The position numbers and the translations under genes were made by a program. Shown in pieces: positions 8,428 to 15,606 of a stretch of 39,906 nucleotides of DNA. The notes beneath the pieces are model-generated. The model was not told the origin of the DNA and did not search any database. It saw only the letters and a list, made by a program, of their open reading frames with translations. Each line of letters opens with the position of its first letter. Positions within the stretch are counted from its first letter, which is position 1. Source of the DNA: an uncultured Clostridia bacterium (GTDB lineage Bacteria; Bacillota; Clostridia; Christensenellales; Borkfalkiaceae); contig CANRKK010000023.1 in assembly GCA_947631195.1 (NCBI GenBank), forward strand, positions 1 through 39,906, in the 5' to 3' direction.

Positions 8428-9816
8428 TCATATGTCCTCGGGCTCGAGAATAAGTTTTATTGCCCACGGGGGAACTTCGTAATTGTTGTAATCGCTGTCT
8501 ATAAACACAAACGCCGTGTTGTACTGCGGTTTGCGTTCGGGGAATGTGCCATAGCCGTCCGTAAAGTAGATGAGGCCTTTCAGATTTATAAATTCGCCCA
8601 TATCAATCAGTTGGGTTACATACTGAAAGACGGGTCTGAAATCCGTTCCCCCTAAGCCGTACAGCTTCATATCCGCAAAATAGGTTTCAAGCTCGGAAAG
8701 GTTTGTGATTTTAGTATCTTTTTGAATTTTGGCGTCGCATTGAATGATGTGAATGTTGATCTTCCGGCTGTAACTCTCCTGTTGTTTCAAAATGTTATAG
8801 GTCTTATGGATGAACGCCTGCACCTTTTCGCCGGCAACCGACCCCGACGTGTCTATCGCAATAACAAACTCCCTGATTTGCTTTACGTCCTTATATTCCA
8901 ACGGCTCGACAAGCGGCATATTGCCGTACAGCTTAAGCCCCAACGTGTAAAAGACATAGTCGAACTCGTCCTGATTTATTTTCATTGCCTCGTTCATAAC
9001 GGCAAACTTTTTAAGGAAGGCCTCGTAGTTGTATTTTTCGCGGTTGACCTCTTTTAAGGCCATAGCCATACTGCCCGATTTTCGACCCCACTCGGCGGAA
9101 AACGTTTCCAGATCGGTCTGTACCCGCTCGGCAAGCTCTTTCCATGCGCGGCTGATTTTCTCCGCCTCTGCAAAGGTGATTTTACCCACAGAGCCGCCGT
9201 TTTCCGAAAAAACACCTCCCGCCGAATAAGTGTTCATCTCACCGGCTTCGGTTTTTCCTGTGGAAACGGTAATCTCGGCAGTAAGGCTATAGCCCCAAGC
9301 CGAGTGGTCGTCGCAGACAAAAAGTTTCTCCCACGATTGTAAAGTTTCTTCGGGGATTTTTTCGGATTTTAGATAGGCATATATCTTTTCGGCCGTCAAA
9401 AATTTGGTCTTGTCCTTTATTTCTTCGGCGCACATACTGCGGCTCTGCCCCGATTTGACTGAAGTACACGGCAGTCCCCACTCGCATATTATCGACTCAA
9501 CCGCAATATCGCAAGCGAGGTTCCAATACCTTGCGTCGGCAAGCGAAAACGGATGCCGAAACAGGCAATGCAACAAAATGTGCAGGTATGCCCTTACCGT
9601 TTCTTCCTTGCCAGACTTATATAGCCCTATTATGTGGTCGGGGTTGAAATATACCGTCCGCGCGTTGGTGGCAATCGTTCCGTCGTAATGCTCAAAATCA
9701 AGCATTGTAAATGCTGCGTTCAAAAAGCGCATATTTACCAAAAGCGTACTTTCGGCAATATGCAATATCTCCGCCGCAATCCTTGCTTTTCTGTTTTGTA
9801 ATTCTGTTTTATACAT
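8428..9816 (-). CDS. DUF2201-type metallopeptidase-like and VWA domain protein
   Basis: A 462-residue protein. The N-terminal part matches the DUF2201 putative metallopeptidase: HILLHCLFRHPF at 79-90 followed by WNLACDIAV. The usual HExxH-like site reads HILLH, so the catalytic glutamate is replaced by isoleucine. The C-terminal VWA domain has an intact MIDAS metal site: DTSGS at 322-326, the threonine of GGTDF near 391, and TDG at 419-421. Such proteins pair with MoxR ATPases, and the MoxR gene follows directly. An upstream ATG at 9954 would overlap most of the preceding gene, so the ATG at 9816, just after that gene's stop, is preferred although its ribosome site is weak. Translation may be coupled to the preceding gene. 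Confidence 0.83.
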   Translation of the reverse strand: MYKTELQNRKARIAAEILHIAESTLLVNMRFLNAAFTMLDFEHYDGTIATNARTVYFNPDHIIGLYKSGKEETVRAYLHILLHCLFRHPFSLADARYWNLACDIAVESIICEWGLPCTSVKSGQSRSMCAEEIKDKTKFLTAEKIYAYLKSEKIPEETLQSWEKLFVCDDHSAWGYSLTAEITVSTGKTEAGEMNTYSAGGVFSENGGSVGKITFAEAEKISRAWKELAERVQTDLETFSAEWGRKSGSMAMALKEVNREKYNYEAFLKKFAVMNEAMKINQDEFDYVFYTLGLKLYGNMPLVEPLEYKDVKQIREFVIAIDTSGSVAGEKVQAFIHKTYNILKQQESYSRKINIHIIQCDAKIQKDTKITNLSELETYFADMKLYGLGGTDFRPVFQYVTQLIDMGEFINLKGLIYFTDGYGTFPERKPQYNTAFVFIDSDYNNYEVPPWAIKLILEPEDI

Positions 9817-9830
9817 ATTTTTGCTACCAA

Positions 9831-10322
9831 TCAGATTACTGCTTTCATAATTTGCCCAAAAAATATCCCCGAAGCTTCGGCAATTAACTTTATCGCTCGG
9901 CAAATTTTTTCGGTTTTTTGGTTCTCTGCAATTTCTAAACCTTTCAAAGTGCAAATATAGGCGTTGGCGCCATATGAATTTCCCAAATTTTGTTCTTCAA
10001 TCAATCCCATCTTCACCAAATTGTCTATCATCTTATCGAACGCTTCTTGGTAAAGTCCAAGCATAGCGTTATCAATGAATTTTCTTTTAAAAATAGCCAA
10101 CAACAATATTGCCATTCTTTTGTAATCATCTAAATTTTTAAACCTTTTTACAGAAAACGGGTATCTTGACCCATAAGGTACATAATACCTCCCTTTACGC
10201 TGAATAATGCCAGGTATTTCATTGCGACGACGTTTGATTTGGTTTTCGCTGATTTTGCACAATCCCGAAAAATTTTCTATGTCTATGTATCTTTTGCCGT
10301 CAATTTCATATGTCTGTTCCAT
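9831..10322 (-). CDS. Small HTH-like protein, first gene of the operon
   Basis: A 163-residue protein with no family I can name. Residues about 13-50 (YIDIENFSGLCKIS, a basic RRR segment, then KGRYYVPYG) look like a winged or MerR-type helix-turn-helix with a wing. The remainder is helical (LLLAIFKRKFIDNAMLGLYQ, residues about 93-112). AAAGGAGAT in front of the ATG fixes the start. It is the promoter-proximal gene, and an inverted repeat overlaps the promoter just upstream, so autoregulation of the operon is a reasonable inference. It could equally be a structural subunit working with the VWA protein. Confidence 0.65.
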   Translation of the reverse strand: MEQTYEIDGKRYIDIENFSGLCKISENQIKRRRNEIPGIIQRKGRYYVPYGSRYPFSVKRFKNLDDYKRMAILLLAIFKRKFIDNAMLGLYQEAFDKMIDNLVKMGLIEEQNLGNSYGANAYICTLKGLEIAENQKTEKICRAIKLIAEASGIFFGQIMKAVI

Positions 10323-10365
10323 TCCGTAAATCTCCTTTCATTTAATTCTTACTTTTTTCACAGAC

Positions 10366-10400
10366 ATTATAACATACTAAATATGACACAAACAGTCATA
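10366..10400 (-). promoter_or_regulatory. Extended -10 promoter with inverted repeat, six-gene operon
   Basis: On the minus strand TGTTATAAT is an extended -10 element (TATAAT at 10366-10371). No good -35 is seen; at that position lies the inverted repeat TATGAC (10382-10387) / GTCATA (10395-10400) with a 7-base spacer, a plausible operator. The ATG is about 43 bases downstream of the -10. Confidence 0.6.
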
Positions 10401-10518
10401 ATTTCAAAAATTTTTTTCAAAAAAATTTCCTTATATAGAATAACATTATTCCTCGGTAAAATCAATAGCATGCCGTGATTTGTTTTTATAATCAGGTTGT
10501 TTTGTCGTCTGTATCTTT

Positions 10519-10592
10519 TCTTTACTTTTCCCAGATTTCATAGCAAAAATCTTTACTTTTTGTGAGTGGTATGCTATAATAAGTAAAGATTT
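10519..10592 (+). promoter_or_regulatory. Fic gene promoter embedded in three operator-like repeats
   Basis: TTTACT (10552-10557), a 17-base spacer and extended -10 TGCTATAAT (TATAAT 10575-10580) form the promoter. A perfect 12-bp inverted repeat, AAATCTTTACTT (10547-10558) and AAGTAAAGATTT (10581-10592), overlaps the -35 and abuts the -10. TCTTTACTTTT also occurs as a direct repeat at 10519-10529 and 10550-10560, 31 bases apart (about three helical turns). Confidence 0.75.
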
Positions 10593-10604
10593 GAGAGGTA
10601 AATT

Positions 10605-11516
10605 ATGATTTCCTATGCGGGGCTTTTGGAAATTTTAAAGAAAAACGGTCTGAAAAAGTCCGATTTGACGGCGAAAGCCGGTATATCTTCGCGCACGATT
10701 GCCAAGATTTCAAAGGGCGAAAAGATCGCCGACAACGTCATAAAACGGCTATGCGAATTTTTCGACTGTAACAGCGAGGATATTTGCCGCGAGATAAGCG
10801 ACAATCCCGTTTTGCAGGTGTTGCGCGACGAAAAGAGCGCAAAGTTAAGCGGTGGGCTGTACCACGAAACGCAGATTCGCTTGACGTACAACTCCAACCG
10901 CATAGAGGGCAGCCGCCTTTCCGAGGACCAGACCCGCCTGATATTCGAGACAAACACGATAGGCGCAGAGGAAGGCGTACCCGTGGACGACATCATCGAA
11001 ACCGCCAACCACTTCCGCGCGGTGGACTATGTTATAGACTGCGCCGAACAGCCCCTCACCGAAGAGATAATCAAAACTCTTCATAAAATAATAAAGACGG
11101 GCACGAAGGATTCATATTTAACTTGGTTCAACGTTGGCGAACACAAAAAACGCGCCAACGTGGTGGGCGGAATTGAAACGGTTGCACCATCAAAAGTCGC
11201 AGAAAAAATGAAGGGGCTGTTGCAAAACTATAACAGCAAAACGGAAATAAAAATTGAGGACATAGTTGAATTTCACTATAATTTTGAGCGCATCCACCCC
11301 TTCCAGGACGGAAACGGCAGGGTGGGCAGGCTGATATGTTTTAAGGAGTGTTTGCGGCATAAAATAATCCCTTTCATCATCGAGGATAGAAAGAAAATGT
11401 TTTACTACCGCGGCTTGCGTGAATGGGGAAACGAGAGAGTTTATTTGATTGACACCTGCCTTGACGGGCAGGACACCTACAAGGCGTTGTTGAAATATTT
11501 CGGGATAGATGAATAA
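10605..11516 (+). CDS. HTH-Fic protein, class II autoinhibited AMP-transferase type
   Basis: A 303-residue protein. Residues 1-63 are an XRE-type helix-turn-helix. SNRIEG at 97-102 matches the inhibitory motif (S/T)xxxE(G/N), whose glutamate blocks ATP binding; its position before the Fic core defines class II. HPFQDGNGRVGR at 231-242 is an intact Fic motif, so the enzyme should transfer AMP or a related group to a target protein. GAGAGG before the ATG supports the start. The fused DNA-binding domain and the repeats spanning its promoter suggest it represses its own gene. No separate antitoxin is present, consistent with built-in inhibition. The target is unknown. Confidence 0.9.
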   Translation: MISYAGLLEILKKNGLKKSDLTAKAGISSRTIAKISKGEKIADNVIKRLCEFFDCNSEDICREISDNPVLQVLRDEKSAKLSGGLYHETQIRLTYNSNRIEGSRLSEDQTRLIFETNTIGAEEGVPVDDIIETANHFRAVDYVIDCAEQPLTEEIIKTLHKIIKTGTKDSYLTWFNVGEHKKRANVVGGIETVAPSKVAEKMKGLLQNYNSKTEIKIEDIVEFHYNFERIHPFQDGNGRVGRLICFKECLRHKIIPFIIEDRKKMFYYRGLREWGNERVYLIDTCLDGQDTYKALLKYFGIDE

Positions 11517-11523
11517 TAAAATT

Positions 11524-11561
11524 AAAGGCAGAACCGCGGATTTACAAGCGATTCTGCCTTT
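11524..11561. terminator. Bidirectional terminator between convergent genes
   Basis: AAAGGCAGAA (11524-11533) pairs with TTCTGCCTTT (11552-11561), with three further inner pairs after one mismatch. On the minus strand it is followed by TTTAATTTTATT-like T-rich sequence outside the stem, so it best serves the gene at 11582, while also lying just after the fic stop. Confidence 0.7.
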
Positions 11562-11581
11562 GGTAAATGTATAATTATTCC

Positions 11582-12196
11582 CTATCCGTTCCAGCAGGAG
11601 GAGGTTACGGGGTTGTCGGCTATAAGCGTTCTCAGATCATTCAGCTCCTTTCTCAGCGTTTGCAGGTCAAAACTGATCCTTGTCCCTCTGCCATTAAAAG
11701 TATAATAGACAAAATTCTGTTTGTCGTACGTCCTCAAATGATAATTGTCGTTGATTGCGTCTCTGATAAACGAATCGGTGTTTTCGTCAAGCAGATTGTA
11801 GTCCCCCACAACATATCCAGCCGCGTCATATCTTTCGTCAAAGTGCGTATTGGTGTTCCTCGCCTCCTTGTTGAATATCGTAGGGAAACGCCGCTTGTCC
11901 ACGCCGAACGTCTGTCTCATCTGCAGGCTGCGTATGCCGGGGTCTGCATGGGGCCAAAACCTGACATTGCGGTTCAAATTATAAAATATGTCGTACAGGT
12001 TGCCGCAGGCATTCAATATGCTCTGTATGTAAAAAAAATAAAAGGTATGCTCGTCGTGATAAATCCCCCAATCAAAATCGCTGTGGTTAAAAATATAGTC
12101 CAACGAGACCAGCGCAAAATCGATATTTTTTAACGCCATATTGGCAAATATAAATTCTTTGTTGGTTCCGTCAATTTTAATGTATTTGTTTAACAT
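11582..12196 (-). CDS. Hypothetical protein with a HEPN-like R-x4-H motif
   Basis: A 204-residue soluble protein, mainly helical by inspection, which I do not recognise. It contains RNTNTHFDERYD near residues 113-124. RN-x3-H fits the R-x4-6-H signature of HEPN ribonucleases, where the residue after R is often polar, but a short motif alone cannot prove membership. The segment NACGNLYDIFYNLN upstream resembles helices of HEPN-type proteins of unknown function. The start follows GGGGAT with an ATG at a normal distance. It is convergent with the fic gene and flanked upstream by dispersed repeats. Confidence 0.6.
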   Translation of the reverse strand: MLNKYIKIDGTNKEFIFANMALKNIDFALVSLDYIFNHSDFDWGIYHDEHTFYFFYIQSILNACGNLYDIFYNLNRNVRFWPHADPGIRSLQMRQTFGVDKRRFPTIFNKEARNTNTHFDERYDAAGYVVGDYNLLDENTDSFIRDAINDNYHLRTYDKQNFVYYTFNGRGTRISFDLQTLRKELNDLRTLIADNPVTSSCWNG

Positions 12197-12231
12197 ATCG
12201 TATCCCCTTTTTTATACCTGTTGCCGCCAAA

Positions 12232-12648
12232 TTTAACAGCGCCCGCCGCAAGCGTTCCGCTTGACGGCTCCGCCGCCGCGGCCGGGTATCTTTATTGCGT
12301 TGGCGGTAAACAGAGTTTTTCGCACGTCAAACTTGAAACAATCCCCTCAGTCACCTATCGGTGACAGCTCCCCCTACTACGGGGAGCCACGGCAGAAAGA
12401 AAGGCCCCGCCTCCCCTTATGTTTTAACAATATTGGGGGGGGGTGGGTGGGACAAAATATAAAAAGCAACGTGACGTTGCATTCGGGTTTCTTTATAGCG
12501 TTAACGCTTGATTGGGATTCCCGCACGTCAAACTTTAATGACAATCCCCTCAGTCACCTATCGGTGACAGCTCCCCCTACTACGGGGAGCCACGGGGGGG
12601 GGAGCGTCAGCCAGCACTCACTTACTAAGGGAAGCCAAGGGAGGCGCG
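12232..12648. repeat. Dispersed structured repeats, family A (one full, one partial copy)
   Basis: No gene. The full copy (12421-12593) has, in order, TTTTAACAATATT plus a G-rich run, the palindrome GCAACGTGACGTTGC, AGCGTTAACGCT, the hairpin GTCACC-TATC-GGTGAC and CTCCCC/GGGGAG. A tail-only copy lies at 12320-12395. Nearly identical sequence recurs at 28598-28767, and the first part recurs at the window end. Small open frames here are repeat by-products. Confidence 0.85.
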
Positions 12649-13401
12649 TTAGGGGAGTTTGTTATATTCCTCGTCGGGGACGGGTTCAAGCCACTCGTTG
12701 GAGGCGTTTTCGCCAGGCACTTCTATCGCTAAGTGGGAAAACCAGCTGTCCTTCGCCGCGCCGTGCCAGTGCTTTACTCCCGCAGGAATGTTGACGCAGT
12801 CGCCCGGCTTCATTTCCACGGCCTCTTTGCCCCACTCCATATACCAGCCTCTGCCCGCAACGCAGATTAAAATTTGCCCGCCTCCCTTTGAGGCGCGGTG
12901 AACGTGCCAGTTGTTGCGGCAGGAAGGTTCGAACGTGACGTTAAAAATGCCGACCTGTTCTTTGGATACGGGCGCAAGGTAGCTTTTGCCGCTGAAATAT
13001 TGCTTAAAGCCGTCGTTGGGCGCGCCTATGGGGAACGCCATAGAATTTGCGTGCGCGGCCATTGCCGTTTCTGCGCTTTCCTCCGCCCACACTTCCTTTG
13101 CCATGTTGAACACCGCCCACGCCTTGGGCCAGCCCGCATAAAAGGCTACGTGGGTGACTACCGCGGCTATCTCGCTCTTGGTTACGCCCGCCCTTTTTGC
13201 GTTTTCCAGATGGTACTTTAAGGAGCTGTCGGTAATGCCCGACGACATCAGCGCAACCACCGTTATTATGCAGCGAGTCTTGTGGTCTATATCCCCGTTG
13301 TTCCAGTTTTCGCCGAACAGAATATCGTCGTTATAGTGCGCAAATTCGGGAGCGAACTCCCCCAGCGATTTTCTGCCCGCGTCCTGCGTTATCTTTTTCA
13401 T
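12649..13401 (-). CDS. Carboxymuconolactone decarboxylase-like and cupin fusion protein
   Basis: A 250-residue protein. Residues about 1-95 match the CMD/AhpD-like helical family (tail KSEIAAVVTHVAFYAGWPKA). It lacks the CxxC of true AhpD, so a peroxidase role is doubtful. Residues about 125-225 are a cupin barrel with metal-ligand candidates in NWHVHRASKGGGQ and PAGVKHWHG. CMD-cupin pairs and fusions are common in Bacillota redox operons, but their substrate is generally unknown. AAAGGAGAT before the ATG fixes the start. It is the last gene of the MarR-led operon, 13 bases after the cyclophilin-like gene. Confidence 0.88.
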   Translation of the reverse strand: MKKITQDAGRKSLGEFAPEFAHYNDDILFGENWNNGDIDHKTRCIITVVALMSSGITDSSLKYHLENAKRAGVTKSEIAAVVTHVAFYAGWPKAWAVFNMAKEVWAEESAETAMAAHANSMAFPIGAPNDGFKQYFSGKSYLAPVSKEQVGIFNVTFEPSCRNNWHVHRASKGGGQILICVAGRGWYMEWGKEAVEMKPGDCVNIPAGVKHWHGAAKDSWFSHLAIEVPGENASNEWLEPVPDEEYNKLP

Positions 13402-13414
13402 AATTTATCTCCTT

Positions 13415-13918
13415 TTAATTTAAACTTATCGTTATCGTGATGCTGCCCTCACCCGCGGCGAGCAGGGTTTTGAGTTCTTCCGCCGAATATCCCGTTATTT
13501 TTCCGAGTTTGGTGTACGCCCACGAGTTGCTCCCGTAAAAAATAACTATCTGGTTGCCCGAATATAGCATGACGTCCCCCGCTTTTGCGGTTATTTGCGA
13601 ATCGCTGTGCGGAAGGGACCGCCCCAAGCTGCCCACCTTTTCAAAACCGCCGTAGTCGTCGGCGGTATAGGTTATGTCTCCCTCTTTCAGAAGTCCGGCG
13701 AGCGCCCGTGCCGCCGCGTTGTTTTCGGGCGCAACCGCAATTTTGTTTCCGTTTACCGTAAAATAAATATTTTCAACCATTTGCTCCTCCCCGCTCTGTT
13801 GTCCGCCGACGTTCGCGCTGTTATTTCCGCCCGTTTCTTCTCCGTCCGTGCATGCGGCGAAGAGCGCCAAACATACAGCGAGCAAAACCGGCGTTATCAA
13901 CATAAAAAACTTTTTCAT
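13415..13918 (-). CDS. Lipoprotein with cyclophilin-like fold domain
   Basis: A 167-residue predicted lipoprotein: MKKFFMLITP signal, lipobox LFAAC with Cys23, a short Gly/Asn linker, then a cyclophilin-like domain at about 50-167. Diagnostic features are the conserved ARALAGLLKEG, DYGGFEKVGSLGRSLP, GDVMLYSGNQIVIFYGSNSW and YTKLGKI segments. The domain resembles cyclophilin in fold, but prolyl-isomerase activity is not established for this family. Members commonly neighbour flavodoxins and CMD/cupin proteins, as here. AAGGAA precedes the ATG. Membrane-anchored on the outside of the cell. Confidence 0.87.
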   Translation of the reverse strand: MKKFFMLITPVLLAVCLALFAACTDGEETGGNNSANVGGQQSGEEQMVENIYFTVNGNKIAVAPENNAAARALAGLLKEGDITYTADDYGGFEKVGSLGRSLPHSDSQITAKAGDVMLYSGNQIVIFYGSNSWAYTKLGKITGYSAEELKTLLAAGEGSITITISLN

Positions 13919-13944
13919 GATTTATTCCTTAATTATGCGCGCCG

Positions 13945-15285
13945 TTAAAGGTTTAAGCCGTCTATCCACGATTGTACGTCGTCTTTTGCAGAGGACGAGA
14001 AAAACCGTCTGCCCGCTTTCCAATCGCCCGCGCCCGCTAAATTTTTAAGTTGGTCGTCGCTGTTGCCCACGTCCGAACTTGCTGCGGTGCAGAAGGGCAC
14101 TACCGTCTTTCCCGTGAAATCGTTGGCCTTAATAAAGCCGTTTACGGGCCACGCCGCCTCTCCCCACCAAATGGGATAGCCGACGAAAACCGTAGTATAA
14201 TCTTCCCAATTGTCGGGCGCGGATTTTACCAGCGGAATATCCCGCAGGCTTTGGTCGCCGTGTTCCTTTGACACGCGGCTGTTGCCGTCCCCGTATTTCA
14301 AATCGTCGGCGGTATAGGGGTTTTGCGGCACGAGTTCAAAAGTGGTTGCCCCCGTGATATCCGCGATATAACCCGCAATCTTTTCGGTGTTGCCCGTCGC
14401 CGAAAAGTAGACGACGAGAATATGACTTGTTTGCGCGTCCGAGCAGACGATCTCCGCATTTTCGTTGCCCATATTCCAATATTTCGACGACGCCGCCATG
14501 AGCGTATCCCACTCTTCGGAAGTGCCTTTATAGACGACTTTTGTAATTGCGCTGTCGGAGATCGCGTATTTTTCAATGGAGGTGACGGACTTAGGAATAG
14601 TGAGCGTCGTCATTGTAGCTCTGCGGAACGCCGCCGCGCCGATTTTTGTAACCGTTTCGGGAATGACGCTTTGATTGCTTCCGCGGATGAGCGTGTTCGT
14701 TTCAAGGTCGATGAGGCAATTCCCCGCGCCCGAATAGCGGGTGTTCCCCGCCGCAACGGTGATCGTGTCAAGTGCGCCGCAGTTGTTGAAAACGTCGTCG
14801 CCAAGTTCCGAAAGTCCTGCGGGAAGATATATGGATTGGAGCGAACTGTTGCCCGAAAAGGCGTTGTTGCCGATTTTTTTAAGTTTGCTGTTTGTGCCGA
14901 TATTCACCGACGCGAGCGCGCTTTGATTGTGGAAGGCGTTTTTGCCGATCTCCGTCACGCTGTCGGGAATGAGCACGGAAAGGATAGCCGACGTGTGTTG
15001 CGCATAGCCGAATGCGCTGTCCGCGATGCCGACGACGGGTTCGCCCTCGTGTTCGGCGGGAATGACGATATTTGCCGTCTGCCCCTCATCGCCCGTGACG
15101 ATATAGCCTTCTTGCGCCGCGCTTTTTTCAAACGTGAGCGTATCTGTGGCCTCATGGTTTGCGTCACCGCCGCCGTTCGCGCTGTTATTTCCGCCCGTTT
15201 CCCCTCCGCAGGCGGAGAACACGAAAGCGGAAATCAGGCAAAGCGCCGTTGCAATCATTATAAATAATTTTACAGTTTTTTTCAT
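13945..15285 (-). CDS. Lipoprotein fusing BspA-type LRRs to a flavodoxin domain
   Basis: A 446-residue protein with a signal peptide and lipobox ending in Cys26 (FSACGG), BspA-type LRR_5 repeats at about 50-280, and a flavodoxin domain at about 288-446. ILVVYFSATGNTEKIAG at 289-305 is the FMN phosphate-binding loop, and GYPIWWGEAAWP is the second FMN-binding region. Flavodoxins carry electrons through bound FMN and are normally cytoplasmic; here the domain should sit outside the membrane. The reading frame runs through both parts without a stop. The neighbouring cyclophilin-like lipoprotein shares the N-terminal linker style (GGNNSAN), which suggests duplication of the signal module. Confidence 0.88.
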   Translation of the reverse strand: MKKTVKLFIMIATALCLISAFVFSACGGETGGNNSANGGGDANHEATDTLTFEKSAAQEGYIVTGDEGQTANIVIPAEHEGEPVVGIADSAFGYAQHTSAILSVLIPDSVTEIGKNAFHNQSALASVNIGTNSKLKKIGNNAFSGNSSLQSIYLPAGLSELGDDVFNNCGALDTITVAAGNTRYSGAGNCLIDLETNTLIRGSNQSVIPETVTKIGAAAFRRATMTTLTIPKSVTSIEKYAISDSAITKVVYKGTSEEWDTLMAASSKYWNMGNENAEIVCSDAQTSHILVVYFSATGNTEKIAGYIADITGATTFELVPQNPYTADDLKYGDGNSRVSKEHGDQSLRDIPLVKSAPDNWEDYTTVFVGYPIWWGEAAWPVNGFIKANDFTGKTVVPFCTAASSDVGNSDDQLKNLAGAGDWKAGRRFFSSSAKDDVQSWIDGLNL

Positions 15286-15295
15286 GATATTTCCC

Positions 15296-15589
15296 CTATT
15301 TTATTTGCTTGAATTTTTGCACACGCATTTTCAGGCGATATTTTTCCCGCATGGCGGCGATTTTTCGCATCTCCGGGCTTTTGTGGTGGAAGTCGAGGGC
15401 TTCCTCGTTTTCCCATTCGTCGATTAAAAGAACCGTTTCGGGGTCGTCCATCGGCAGAAAATACTCATAGCGCAGATTGCCCTTTTCGGCGCGGATTCTT
15501 TCAACGAGCCCGCTTTTTGTCATTTCTTCGGCAAACTTTTTTGCGCTGCCGTCCTGCCCCGTATAGTAAATATTTATTGTAAACGCCAT
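15296..15589 (-). CDS. Antibiotic biosynthesis monooxygenase (ABM) family protein
   Basis: About 97 residues, the size of single-domain ABM proteins such as YgiN-type quinol monooxygenases. Typical features are the early FTINIYYTGQ strand, RAEKGNLRYEYFLPMDDPETVLLIDEWEN, then FHHKSPEM. The family uses no cofactor, or sometimes haem, to oxidise quinol-type substrates; the substrate here is unknown. I chose the ATG at 15589 because GGGGGACGG lies directly before it; the upstream ATG at 15601 overlaps that ribosome site. It lies in the MarR-led redox operon with 11- to 17-base gaps on each side. Confidence 0.83.
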   Translation of the reverse strand: MAFTINIYYTGQDGSAKKFAEEMTKSGLVERIRAEKGNLRYEYFLPMDDPETVLLIDEWENEEALDFHHKSPEMRKIAAMREKYRLKMRVQKFKQIK

Positions 15590-15606
15590 ACCGTCCCCCA
15601 AAAAAA

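Noticed and set aside
14323-15267. 314-codon plus-strand frame opposite the LRR-flavodoxin gene
   Set aside because: Arg-rich, no motif, antisense to a clear lipoprotein gene in GC-rich DNA.
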